From Thalassotalea euphylliae (GTDB taxonomy: Bacteria; Pseudomonadota; Gammaproteobacteria; Enterobacterales; Alteromonadaceae), in contig NZ_QUOU01000001.1 of NCBI RefSeq assembly GCF_003390335.1, positions 4,650,001 to 4,714,000 on the forward strand: a DNA stretch of 64,000 nucleotides, given 5' to 3'. Positions 17,176 to 24,976 of this stretch are shown here, one piece after another (positions within the stretch are counted from its first letter, which is position 1; each line of letters starts with the position of its first letter). The notes beneath the pieces were generated by a model that was given only the letters and a program-made list of their open reading frames with translations, did no database searches and was not told where the DNA came from. A program made the position numbers and the translations under genes.

Positions 17176-19202
17176 GCTAGTCCCTCCATGACACTATAAA
17201 AGTTAAAGCATGCAATTAACTCTTTACGATAAGCTTTTCGGTCTTCAGTTGACCACTGGTGCATATGAGACACATTTTCGCTATAAAATTTAGAAAATAC
17301 ATTTTTTGTCGCAATCGGGATAAAACATTGCGCTTGTTTACCATTAATTCCTTTTTCATACTGTAAAATGAGTTTCCTTTTTTGCGCAAAAATGGCATTA
17401 CCTATACCTCTGTTTACTTTGGCAGAAAGTAAACACAAGTTATCAAGACCATCCATTTCTTCTTCTTTAAGAACTCCTACAACATCACCAAGCTGCTTTG
17501 TATATTCTTGTAGTGACGCTTTAAGCGCTAACATATTTTCTTCATCGTCAGAAGTTATTTTTCTTAGGCTATTCCATTGAGTAAGTGAGTCGAGCAACTG
17601 AGCTTTGCTGTCCTTTGGAATATCTTCACTTTCAATAAGTGCTTGCTGTGATGAGTACCAAACATCCTGCTCTTTAGATTCATCAAGTTGTTGCGAGTTT
17701 TGTGCGTGAATATGCTCTATATCCCACTGTGTATTGGCATATGTATTAAAAGAAAGTCTTGTACCTTGTTTTCTGTGGGCTGCAATATTAAATAGAATTA
17801 GCACCGAAATAATATGCTGACGATTGCCACCATATTGCAACGCGCTAAAGGTTTGCTTTTTACTCTCGTCAGTGAAATATTTAACAAGCTCTTTTGCAAT
17901 ACGTGCTTTAAGTAGTTTTACAAACTCAGATTTCGTCACCCCTTCAGACATTTGCCATAACGTTTGAATGTTACAAATACTGCGAGTGATTAAAAATCCT
18001 GTTAAATGATAAAGCTCATCATTTTCAAACCATTCCTGTAAGCGATAAAACCCTTGTCTTAGTTGGTGCCATTGATGCTCAATAAATTCAGCTTTATTTC
18101 CTGCCTGTTTTAATTCGCGGTAATAATGGTTAAACGAGAAGAATACATCTTGGCTTTCGAGGGTATTGGCTTTATGAGTTGGCTTATTGGTAAGTAGGTC
18201 AAACAGAAACTCAATATGGTTGGCGTGCTTATTTTCCTTGTTGTAGGGTTGCAAAAAAGCCCAAAAATCTTGGTTTTGTAATACATGCTCAATAGCATCC
18301 CATTGCTGCGCCATTTGTGACTGTTTTAACCTACCCACCTCAGTAAGTTCTTCGGCATTAGCGTAATGCAAAAACAGTGCTTTAATAAGCTCTGCGTTAG
18401 TCAGCGGGATCTTGCCACTGTTTAAACGCATAAAAATATCAATCGACTTTTGTTTATTTTGCGCTGCATCCATATCCAGTGCTGCATACCAAATAACTTT
18501 GGTATGATTTAAAAACTTATTAAGCCAACATTGTTTTTGTTGCTCGCTTTTATTTTCAAACCACTTAGCAATGGTGCGATATGCTGTATAAAAATGATAA
18601 TTATCAACATTATCTAAATCACAGCGAGAAAGTCCTGAGCTTGATTGTTGCTCATTGAGTTCTGAGTCATAACTTTCTATATAATTCTGCCATGACTCAC
18701 TTTGTAGTGTGCCCGGCAAATAATGCGCTAAAAACTCACCACTACTTTTTCGTGTACGGTAATCAATGGTGAATTGACTGTGTTGCAGGAAGGATAAAAT
18801 CATATAACTGGTTGTTATTCTTTGCTGTCCGTCAATCAGCTCCCAACATGATTTTTCATTATTTGATTGTGGTGCTTGATATTTCACAACTACAGGCTGC
18901 AAGCAATAGAAGTCACTTTGAGTAACAGTAAATTCATCAATATCATTGAGCAAATCTTCAACTTGCTGAGGTGTCCATTTATAACCGCGCTGATAATCAT
19001 CAACAAAAAAGTGAAGCGGTAATAACTCAGTAATTGATTTTAATATAAGTGCGTTATTACCTTGCACCAACTGTTGTAATTGCGCCATAAAATCGGTGAC
19101 ATTTTCGTCACTAGATTGTGATAGCGCATACTGAAACTCAGAGAATAAGTTCTCAATTGCCACCATAGAGCCAGCACTGTGATTATTGCTATTATTTTGC
19201 AT
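17172..19202 (-). CDS. DUF262-DUF1524 protein (GmrSD/RloF-like), 676 aa
   Basis: The N-terminal DUF262 domain has DDYQRGYKW (68-76) and CWELIDGQQRITTSYM with DGQQR at 124-128. The C-terminal DUF1524 domain, an HNH-type nuclease fold, is marked by QWDIEHIHAQNSQQLDE near residue 500 followed by a Leu/Asn-rich segment (LDNLCLLSAKVNRGIGN). In GmrSD-type enzymes DUF262 binds or hydrolyses nucleotides and DUF1524 cuts DNA carrying modified bases. The start ATG at 19202 is preceded by CAGGATG as ribosome site. Directly upstream lies the tail of hsdS and then the IS3 element, so the native promoter has been lost and any expression may now depend on the IS. Confidence 0.88.
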   Translation of the reverse strand: MQNNSNNHSAGSMVAIENLFSEFQYALSQSSDENVTDFMAQLQQLVQGNNALILKSITELLPLHFFVDDYQRGYKWTPQQVEDLLNDIDEFTVTQSDFYCLQPVVVKYQAPQSNNEKSCWELIDGQQRITTSYMILSFLQHSQFTIDYRTRKSSGEFLAHYLPGTLQSESWQNYIESYDSELNEQQSSSGLSRCDLDNVDNYHFYTAYRTIAKWFENKSEQQKQCWLNKFLNHTKVIWYAALDMDAAQNKQKSIDIFMRLNSGKIPLTNAELIKALFLHYANAEELTEVGRLKQSQMAQQWDAIEHVLQNQDFWAFLQPYNKENKHANHIEFLFDLLTNKPTHKANTLESQDVFFSFNHYYRELKQAGNKAEFIEHQWHQLRQGFYRLQEWFENDELYHLTGFLITRSICNIQTLWQMSEGVTKSEFVKLLKARIAKELVKYFTDESKKQTFSALQYGGNRQHIISVLILFNIAAHRKQGTRLSFNTYANTQWDIEHIHAQNSQQLDESKEQDVWYSSQQALIESEDIPKDSKAQLLDSLTQWNSLRKITSDDEENMLALKASLQEYTKQLGDVVGVLKEEEMDGLDNLCLLSAKVNRGIGNAIFAQKRKLILQYEKGINGKQAQCFIPIATKNVFSKFYSENVSHMHQWSTEDRKAYRKELIACFNFYSVMEGLA

Positions 19203-19219
19203 TTAAAACATCCTGTTTA

Positions 19220-19262
19220 TTAATATGGTAAACGTGTGCGGCCTGTGAGTAGCTCTTGCATC
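19220..19262 (-). pseudogene. hsdS: 3' remnant of hsdS (last 13 codons)
   Basis: Between the IS3 end (19263) and the DUF262-DUF1524 gene the minus strand reads MQELLTGRTRLPY and then TAA (19220-19222). This is the characteristic C-terminus of type I specificity subunits, which commonly end in a form of LMQxLLTGxxR. The stop lies 17 bp upstream of the next ATG, normal operon spacing. The rest of hsdS, and hsdM which would precede it, are absent from the window. The short length makes the call an inference from motif and position, but both fit very well. Confidence 0.75.
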
Positions 19263-19270
19263 TGTTCTGG

Positions 19271-20092
19271 TCAACTCCAGCCGGACACTTTTCTAAAAGA
19301 ATTTTCATACTCTACTGGTGACAGATCACCATTAGCTGAATGCAGTCTTTCTAAGTTGTAATACTTCATATAATCGACAACATCATTTTTCATATGCTCA
19401 CGCGTAGGTTGAGCCACTTTAAGTAACCAATCATGTTTCAAACTGCCAAAGAACCTCTCCACTACTGCGTTATCCCAACAGGCTCCCACATCACCCATAC
19501 TCGCTCGAATACCAAATTGTTCGAGCAGCTGACGGTAACGCTTACTGGTGTATTGAGAGCCTCGGTCAGAGTGGAATACTAAGCCTTTAGCTGGTTTTCT
19601 CAGGTTATAAGCCCTAATCATGGCTTTCATCACTAAGTCAGTCGTCATACGTTTATCTATATGCCAACCAACAATGCGTCGAGAATATAAATCCATCACA
19701 ACAGCAAGATACATCCAACCTTCGCCTGTTTTTAAATAAGTCACATCACCAGCCCAAATCTGATTTGGCCCCAACGGATTAAAGTTCTGATTAAGCAAAT
19801 TATCTGCAACTGCATCAGCATGCTTACGCTTCGTTGTTACCTTGTAGGCAACTCGCTGCTTTACTTTCAGGTTCAACGCTTCCATGAGCTTTCGAGTTCT
19901 GTGCTTACCAATTTCAAAGCCTTCTTTGCGTAAGTTTTTATGTAGCTCGCGATAGCCCAAGCTTTCACGACTGCGTTTAAACAGCGCTTTAGCTCGCCGA
20001 TATAAATGAAGCTCTTCTGCCGTAATTAACTTGGCTGGCCGTTTGAGCCATGCATAGTAAGCAGAGCGACTGACTTGCATCACAGCACACAT
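19271..20092 (-). CDS. IS3-family transposase OrfB (catalytic part)
   Basis: A 273-residue frame with an HTH_21-like start (MCAVMQVSRSAYYAW) and an rve integrase core: first Asp in WAGDVTYLKTGEGW, second in LVFHSDRGSQYTSKRY, Glu in DNAVVERFFGSLKHDW. The true product is an OrfAB fusion. The frame is open upstream of the ATG to the slippery site at 20173-20179 and reads VKYEFVKANSQAHDVRK before the ATG. No inactivating change was seen. Confidence 0.93.
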   Translation of the reverse strand: MCAVMQVSRSAYYAWLKRPAKLITAEELHLYRRAKALFKRSRESLGYRELHKNLRKEGFEIGKHRTRKLMEALNLKVKQRVAYKVTTKRKHADAVADNLLNQNFNPLGPNQIWAGDVTYLKTGEGWMYLAVVMDLYSRRIVGWHIDKRMTTDLVMKAMIRAYNLRKPAKGLVFHSDRGSQYTSKRYRQLLEQFGIRASMGDVGACWDNAVVERFFGSLKHDWLLKVAQPTREHMKNDVVDYMKYYNLERLHSANGDLSPVEYENSFRKVSGWS

Positions 20093-20139
20093 CTTGCGGA
20101 CGTCATGAGCCTGACTATTGGCTTTGACGAACTCGTACT

Positions 20140-20427
20140 TTACTTCATTTCTTTCGCAAAGAAGGCGCTTGCCTTTTTTAAGATCTCTTTCTCCACTTTG
20201 AGTTCTTTAACTTCTTTTCTCAGTCGTTTTAGCTCTGCTCGTTCACCTTCACTTAACGCATTGCCAGCTTGTTGTTGTTCAAGTTTAGCTTTCCAGTTAT
20301 AAATGAGTTTAGTTGTAATTCCCAAAGAGGCTGCGGCTTGTGAGACCGTATAGCCTTGCTCAGTCACTAAAGCTACAGCTTCTTGTTTAAATTCGGTTGT
20401 ATAGGTTTTGTTTTTTCGTTTTGTCAT
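20140..20427 (-). CDS. IS3-family transposase OrfA (DNA-binding part)
   Basis: A 95-residue protein with an N-terminal helix-turn-helix (TTEFKQEAVALVTEQGYTVS...AASLGITTKLIYNWK) and a C-terminal leucine-zipper-like coiled coil (KRLRKEVKELKVEKEILKK). It binds the terminal repeats and is the N-terminal half of the OrfAB transposase. The coiled coil runs into the A6G slippery site, as is typical of the family. Confidence 0.92.
   Translation of the reverse strand: MTKRKNKTYTTEFKQEAVALVTEQGYTVSQAAASLGITTKLIYNWKAKLEQQQAGNALSEGERAELKRLRKEVKELKVEKEILKKASAFFAKEMK
20173..20179 (-). promoter_or_regulatory. Programmed -1 ribosomal frameshift site (A AAA AAG)
   Basis: On the minus strand the end of orfA reads TTA AAA AAG. 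Slipping back one base on A AAA AAG moves ribosomes into the frame GKRLLCERNEVKYEFVKAN that continues without a stop into OrfB, giving the OrfAB fusion transposase typical of IS3 elements. Confidence 0.85.
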
Positions 20428-20490
20428 TTAACACCTCAATATTGGAACATTGTCCTTTATTAAAGTGTCCGGCTCAATTAAACCAGTTCA

Positions 20491-20842
20491 CTTTTATATG
20501 CTGTTAAATGCCATTACCGTTTCTTCAAGCTTTGGTATGGGCATGCGCTTGTACAGTTTTTCAGCCATGGGCGGCAGTTACAGCGTGACCAGTGGGATGA
20601 TTATGATCCCCTTTATGTTCGGCGTTGGTCTTATCTTTTATAACGGGCGTAACTTTTTGGGCTGGGTACTCGCGATAGGATCAGTAACGGGTTTAATTTT
20701 CGGTGTGATTTCCTCATTACGCTTTTCTTTCCGTACCATGAGTTCTTTTGATTTGATCGTTATTCTTGTCCTTGCTGTTGGCGGTTTGGGGCTATTTTTA
20801 CGATCACTTAAAGCGCTTGATGAGCGTTTGCCTGACGAGTAA
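20491..20842 (+). pseudogene. 5'-truncated small integral membrane protein gene
   Basis: The reading frame continues upstream into the IS as a TTG-started hybrid (from 20450: MSFIKVSGSIKPVHF), so the native start codon has been removed at the IS boundary. What remains (FYMLLNAITVSSSFGMGMR onward, about 117 residues) has four hydrophobic segments: residues about 1-18, 35-55, 58-80 and 92-112. It ends in a charged tail (LKALDERLPDE). No family was recognised. Whether the hybrid with 14 IS-derived residues is made, or translation restarts at an internal Met (for example the M of YMLLNA), cannot be told from sequence. Confidence 0.6.
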
Positions 20843-20943
20843 ATAGCGCCTACTGAAAGATAAGCTTGAACTGAATTCAAAATTGAAAAAGAAAGGCGAG
20901 TGATTCAACTAACCTTTAACTTTGAGATTCGCTACTTATGCGC

Positions 20944-22722
20944 TTAGTGAGCGAACTGGAACTTGTGCAGTTGCGCGTAAGCACCATCTTTGGCAAGCAG
21001 TTCTTCGTGATTACCTTGCTCAATCACTTTACCCTGATCGATCACCAAAATACTGGTGGCATTTTCAATGGTCGATAAGCGGTGAGCGATGATAATTGAT
21101 GTGCGCTGCTGCTGTAGCTCTGTTAACGCATCTTGAATATGGCGCTCAGATTCAGTATCTAGCGCACTTGTGGCTTCGTCTAAGATCAAGAATGGCGCAT
21201 CACACAGCAAGGCTCTGGCAATGGCAACACGTTGGCGTTGACCACCGGAAAGCAGGGCGCCGTTATCGCCAATATTGGTATCTAACCCCTGCGGTAATTT
21301 TTCGGCAAATTCCAATACATGCGCTTTCTTAGCGGCTGCGATGATTTCTGCTTTGGTCGCATCAGGTTTGGCGTAAGCAATATTGTTAGCAAGTGAGTCG
21401 TTAAACAGCACAACTTGCTGAGAGACATAAGCAAACTGGCGGCGCAGCGACTTAATCGTTAGTGTCGAAATATCCGTGTCATCAATTAAAATCTCACCCT
21501 TTTGCGCTTGGTAAAATCTTAATAGCAAAGACGTTAACGTCGATTTACCGCTACCAGAGCGCCCAACTAAAGCAATAGTTTCACCACTGTTAGCGTGAAA
21601 ACTTATATTGTCGAGGGTGAGTTTTTCTTCACTCGGATAAGCAAAACTGACGCGATTAACCGTTAAGTTACCTTGTGATTTTTCAAGCACCTGATTGCCC
21701 GTTTCACGCTCTGGCTGTTTGTCGAGCAACTCAAAAATACTGCTGCTAGCCGCCATGCCGCGCTGGAATTCGTTATTTACGTTCGTTAGCAGTTTAAGTG
21801 GCCTTAGTAACATGGTCATGTAAGTTACTACGCCCATAAATACGCCCGGTGTCAGGTTTTCAACAAAACCGTCGAGCGTGGCAACATACAACACAAATGC
21901 TAAGGCAAATGAGGCAATAATTTGAATAATCGGCACACTCGCCGATTTAGCCGTGACCATTTTCATGCGTTGCTGGCGATTGTGTTTGTTAATTTGGAAA
22001 AAGCGATCGTTTTCGCGCTCTTGGCCATCAAAGGTAATCACCACTTTATGACCATTGAAGGTTTGCTCTGCCGCGCTGGTCACTTCCCCCATCGCATTTT
22101 GAATATTCTTACTGATTTTGCGAAAGCGCTTAGAAACAATCGTGACAATCACCGCAATAATTGGTGTGATCACTAAGAATATTGCCGATAACTGCCAGCT
22201 TTCCCAAAACATCAGGAACAGTAAACCAATCACAAAGCCGCCTTGTTGTACTAAGGTCAACAGTGATTTACTCACCGCTTCTAGCACTTGCTCAGTATCA
22301 AAGGTGAGTTTGGAAATTAAGGTACCCGTAGAAACACTGTCATGAAAGGCAACTGGCATTGCCATCACGTGTTTAAAAATTTTCTGTCTGAGATCTGCAA
22401 CCACATTGTTACCTACCCACGCCAAGCAATAATTACTCAAAAAGTGGAACGTGCCGCGCAAAATAAAACAGACGATCACAAATAGCGGCGCCCATTTCAT
22501 AAAATCAGGGTTCTTACCCGTTAAACCTTCATCAATTAAGGCTGGTAATTTTGACAAAAAGTAAACGTCGATAGAGGCATAACCCAGCATGCAAAACACG
22601 GCAAAAAATGATGCTGCGCGGTAGGGAAATGCGTGACGGATCAAACGCTTGAAATTATGCCAAGTGTTGAGCTCGGTAATGTGTTGTTCGGTTGGCGATA
22701 CGTCTTTGGAGCCATTTACCAT
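20944..22722 (-). CDS. msbA: Lipid A export ABC transporter MsbA
   Basis: A 592-residue half-transporter that flips lipid A-core across the inner membrane. Six membrane segments lie in residues 30-330. The ATPase part has Walker A GRSGSGKSTLTSLLL, signature LSGGQRQRVAIARALL and Walker B FLILDEATSALDTESE, with an H-loop in SIIIAHRLSTIENA. Length and arrangement match MsbA better than other ABC exporters. In many gammaproteobacteria msbA is followed by lpxK; here the gene downstream is the truncated membrane protein on the opposite strand, so lpxK is not linked. Confidence 0.94.
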   Translation of the reverse strand: MVNGSKDVSPTEQHITELNTWHNFKRLIRHAFPYRAASFFAVFCMLGYASIDVYFLSKLPALIDEGLTGKNPDFMKWAPLFVIVCFILRGTFHFLSNYCLAWVGNNVVADLRQKIFKHVMAMPVAFHDSVSTGTLISKLTFDTEQVLEAVSKSLLTLVQQGGFVIGLLFLMFWESWQLSAIFLVITPIIAVIVTIVSKRFRKISKNIQNAMGEVTSAAEQTFNGHKVVITFDGQERENDRFFQINKHNRQQRMKMVTAKSASVPIIQIIASFALAFVLYVATLDGFVENLTPGVFMGVVTYMTMLLRPLKLLTNVNNEFQRGMAASSSIFELLDKQPERETGNQVLEKSQGNLTVNRVSFAYPSEEKLTLDNISFHANSGETIALVGRSGSGKSTLTSLLLRFYQAQKGEILIDDTDISTLTIKSLRRQFAYVSQQVVLFNDSLANNIAYAKPDATKAEIIAAAKKAHVLEFAEKLPQGLDTNIGDNGALLSGGQRQRVAIARALLCDAPFLILDEATSALDTESERHIQDALTELQQQRTSIIIAHRLSTIENATSILVIDQGKVIEQGNHEELLAKDGAYAQLHKFQFAH

Positions 22723-22944
22723 GGGTTACATTCTCGTGTCTTACATACGTGATCATACATACTAATTCAGCAGCCAAAGCCTGATCACATACTTCTATTA
22801 CATTTAAGTTGGTTGAGCGGAGTTTGTTAGGCTCAGCAATAATAACTCAGCGCTAATAAAAAAGTGCTCTGCGCTAAAATTTTGCTAATTATATACAAAG
22901 TTTACGGACATTGGCATGACAGCCTAAGATTCTCATCAGCGTAG

Positions 22945-23343
22945 TTAGTTTTCCGGTAAACAGCCGTGGGGGATCGGCTTCATGGTTTCAGGGTCAACAC
23001 AAACAAAAGTCACGTCGTGTACTTCACAAATGACACTGTGCGTTGATTTGTTGCGCACTAAGACATCCACCGTTATCGAAGTACGGCCCAAATTTTTCGT
23101 TTTCATACCAAACTCGATAATATTCCCTTTAAACGCGGCCGCGCGAAAGTTAATTTCGCCAAAGCGAGCCGTCACCATGGTCATATCATCTTTGTTGCCC
23201 AACTGACATTTGGCATAGATGTAAATTTCTTCATCAATCCACGCCAGCATAGTACCGCCAAACAGGGTATCGTTGTGATTAAGGTTACCGGTTTGCACTA
23301 AACGTCGGCCGAAAAAAGCCCAGTCTTGCTCTGCTACTGTCAT
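22945..23343 (-). CDS. Hotdog-fold acyl-CoA thioesterase (YciA-like)
   Basis: A 132-residue single hotdog domain. The N-terminal region has the family pattern NLNHNDTLFGGTMLAWIDE, where the Asn/Asp pair and the following Gly-Gly helix carry the catalytic residues, then RFGEINFRAAAFKGNIIEF and VTFVCVDPETMKPIPHG. The acyl-CoA substrate is not predictable. It stands alone, divergent from ubiE with about 150 bp between. Confidence 0.9.
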   Translation of the reverse strand: MTVAEQDWAFFGRRLVQTGNLNHNDTLFGGTMLAWIDEEIYIYAKCQLGNKDDMTMVTARFGEINFRAAAFKGNIIEFGMKTKNLGRTSITVDVLVRNKSTHSVICEVHDVTFVCVDPETMKPIPHGCLPEN

Positions 23344-23497
23344 GATTAACGCCTATTTTTAATGATTAGCTCTAATATGGGTGTTTATACCCACAATGAC
23401 AAGGTGGTGAAAATTAAACAAGAGTGTGAACCAAAGGCTGATTTTACCCATAGCTTGCAGTACACTAGCGTCAACATGAAAGGTAAGCGAAAAATTG

Positions 23498-24289
23498 ATG
23501 TCTCAGCCCATGCAACACGAACAAACTGAAAACCCAAACTCAACAGATCAAGAAACTACCCATTTTGGCTACCAAACCGTCGAAAAAGGCTCAAAGGAGT
23601 CAATGGTGGCGGGCGTATTTCATTCGGTTGCAAAACAATACGACATTATGAATGACTTGATGTCATTTGGTGTTCACCGCTTATGGAAGCGTTTCACCAT
23701 TGATGCGTCAGGTGTTCGTCCTGGCAATAAAGTGCTTGACTTAGCGGGCGGTACAGGTGACTTAACCGCTAAGTTTTCGCAGCTAGTGGGCAAAGACGGC
23801 AAAGTGATTCTAGCTGACATCAATAGCTCTATGCTTAACGTGGGGCGTGACAAATTGCGCGATCGCGGCTTAGTGCAAAACATTGACTACGTGCAAGCGA
23901 ACGCGGAACACTTACCGTTTGAAGAAAACACCTTTGATATTGTGACCATTGCCTTTGGCCTGCGTAATGTCACCAACAAAGACAACGCGTTGCGCTCTAT
24001 TTTCCGCGTGTTAAAGCCCGGTGGTCGCCTGCTTGTGCTGGAATTTTCAAAGCCAGAGCACGAATTGTTAAACAAGGCATACGACTTCTACTCGTTTAAC
24101 ATCTTACCGAAAATGGGTGAGCTGGTCGCGAAAGACGGCGACAGCTATCAGTACTTGGCTGAATCCATTCGCATGCACCCAGATCAAGAAACGCTAAAAA
24201 CCATGATGGCAGATGCAGGCTTTGAACAAACCACCTACCACAACCTAACCGGTGGTATTGTCGCGCTACACAAAGGTTATAAGTTCTAG
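23498..24289 (+). CDS. ubiE: Ubiquinone/menaquinone C-methyltransferase UbiE
   Basis: SAM-dependent methyltransferase acting on 2-polyprenyl-benzoquinol and demethylmenaquinol. Motifs: FHSVAKQYDIMNDLMSFGVHRLWKR, SAM loop LDLAGGTGDLTAKF, ADINSSMLNVGR, then FDIVTIAFGLRNVTNK and GGRLLVLEFSKPE, all classic for UbiE. ATG 23498 is chosen over the TTG directly before it; the protein has 263 residues with a slightly longer polar N-terminus than E. coli (251). First gene of ubiE-ubiJ-ubiB; the ubiJ ATG follows after 3 bp. Confidence 0.97.
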   Translation: MSQPMQHEQTENPNSTDQETTHFGYQTVEKGSKESMVAGVFHSVAKQYDIMNDLMSFGVHRLWKRFTIDASGVRPGNKVLDLAGGTGDLTAKFSQLVGKDGKVILADINSSMLNVGRDKLRDRGLVQNIDYVQANAEHLPFEENTFDIVTIAFGLRNVTNKDNALRSIFRVLKPGGRLLVLEFSKPEHELLNKAYDFYSFNILPKMGELVAKDGDSYQYLAESIRMHPDQETLKTMMADAGFEQTTYHNLTGGIVALHKGYKF

Positions 24290-24292
24290 TTT

Positions 24293-24940
24293 ATGCGTAC
24301 CGCTCTGCTTGCTCAGCTACTGTGCTCTGCCATTGAATCTATCGCGAACCAAGCGTTATCACTGAGCGATAAGCCCGTTAATTTCGCTGAGAAATATCAG
24401 TCCAGTGCGATGGCACTTAACTTGGCAGAGCTTGGCTTTACCTTAGAGTTTCGCTATATCGCCTCTAAGTTACTGGTGACTAGTCCTGAGCAAACTATTC
24501 CTGAACAAACAAGCGCCGAATGTACGATCACCACCAGCTTATCAACGCTTAACAAAATCAGAAGTGAACACCAACTAACTGAATTAATTAAAGCCGATAA
24601 ACTCGATATCGTTGGCGATATGAAAGTGGCTCAACAATTTATTGGGCTGGCAGAGAGTATTGAGATCGATTGGGCCACTGCCATTGAAGCGCATATTGGC
24701 GATGTCGCAACGCATAAACTGCTCTCGTTAGCGGCCAATGCCCAGCGCAAGTTAGCGTTTGCCAAAGCCCAAGTGAGTGCTGATATGACGGAGTATGTGC
24801 TGCATGAGCAACAATGGGTGGTTTCAGCCTCTGAGCTGCGTCACTTTACACAAGGGGTTACTAGCAGCCAGCAAAGCGTTGAGCAATTATCACAGCGAGT
24901 TGCTGCGCTAACCGAAAAAATGACTCAGCTCGATCACTAA
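24293..24940 (+). CDS. ubiJ: Ubiquinone biosynthesis accessory factor UbiJ
   Basis: A 215-residue protein with an N-terminal SCP2-type lipid-binding domain (residues about 15-115; LIKADKLDIVGDMKVAQQF is a typical segment) and a C-terminal coiled coil (SVEQLSQRVAALTEKMTQL). UbiJ organises the soluble Ubi complex with UbiK and binds ubiquinone precursors. The position between ubiE and ubiB with tight spacing is the standard gammaproteobacterial arrangement. Confidence 0.92.
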   Translation: MRTALLAQLLCSAIESIANQALSLSDKPVNFAEKYQSSAMALNLAELGFTLEFRYIASKLLVTSPEQTIPEQTSAECTITTSLSTLNKIRSEHQLTELIKADKLDIVGDMKVAQQFIGLAESIEIDWATAIEAHIGDVATHKLLSLAANAQRKLAFAKAQVSADMTEYVLHEQQWVVSASELRHFTQGVTSSQQSVEQLSQRVAALTEKMTQLDH

Positions 24941-24976
24941 TTTCACCCCAACTCATTAACCAAATGGAATGCCAGC

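Larger units (their letters stand above)
19263..20490 (-). mobile_element. IS3-family insertion sequence, 1228 bp, no target duplication
   Basis: The ends are imperfect inverted repeats of about 29 bp: one begins TGTTCTGGTCAACTCCAG (from 19263), the other, read inward from 20490 on the minus strand, begins TGAACTGGTTTAATTGAG, and both continue AGCCGGACACTTT. It carries orfA and orfB with a frameshift site between them. The flanking bases (ATC left, CTT right) do not form the 3-4 bp direct repeat expected for a simple IS3 insertion. Both flanking genes, hsdS and the membrane protein, are truncated exactly at the ends. Together this points to a deletion with the IS at its boundary. Confidence 0.88.
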
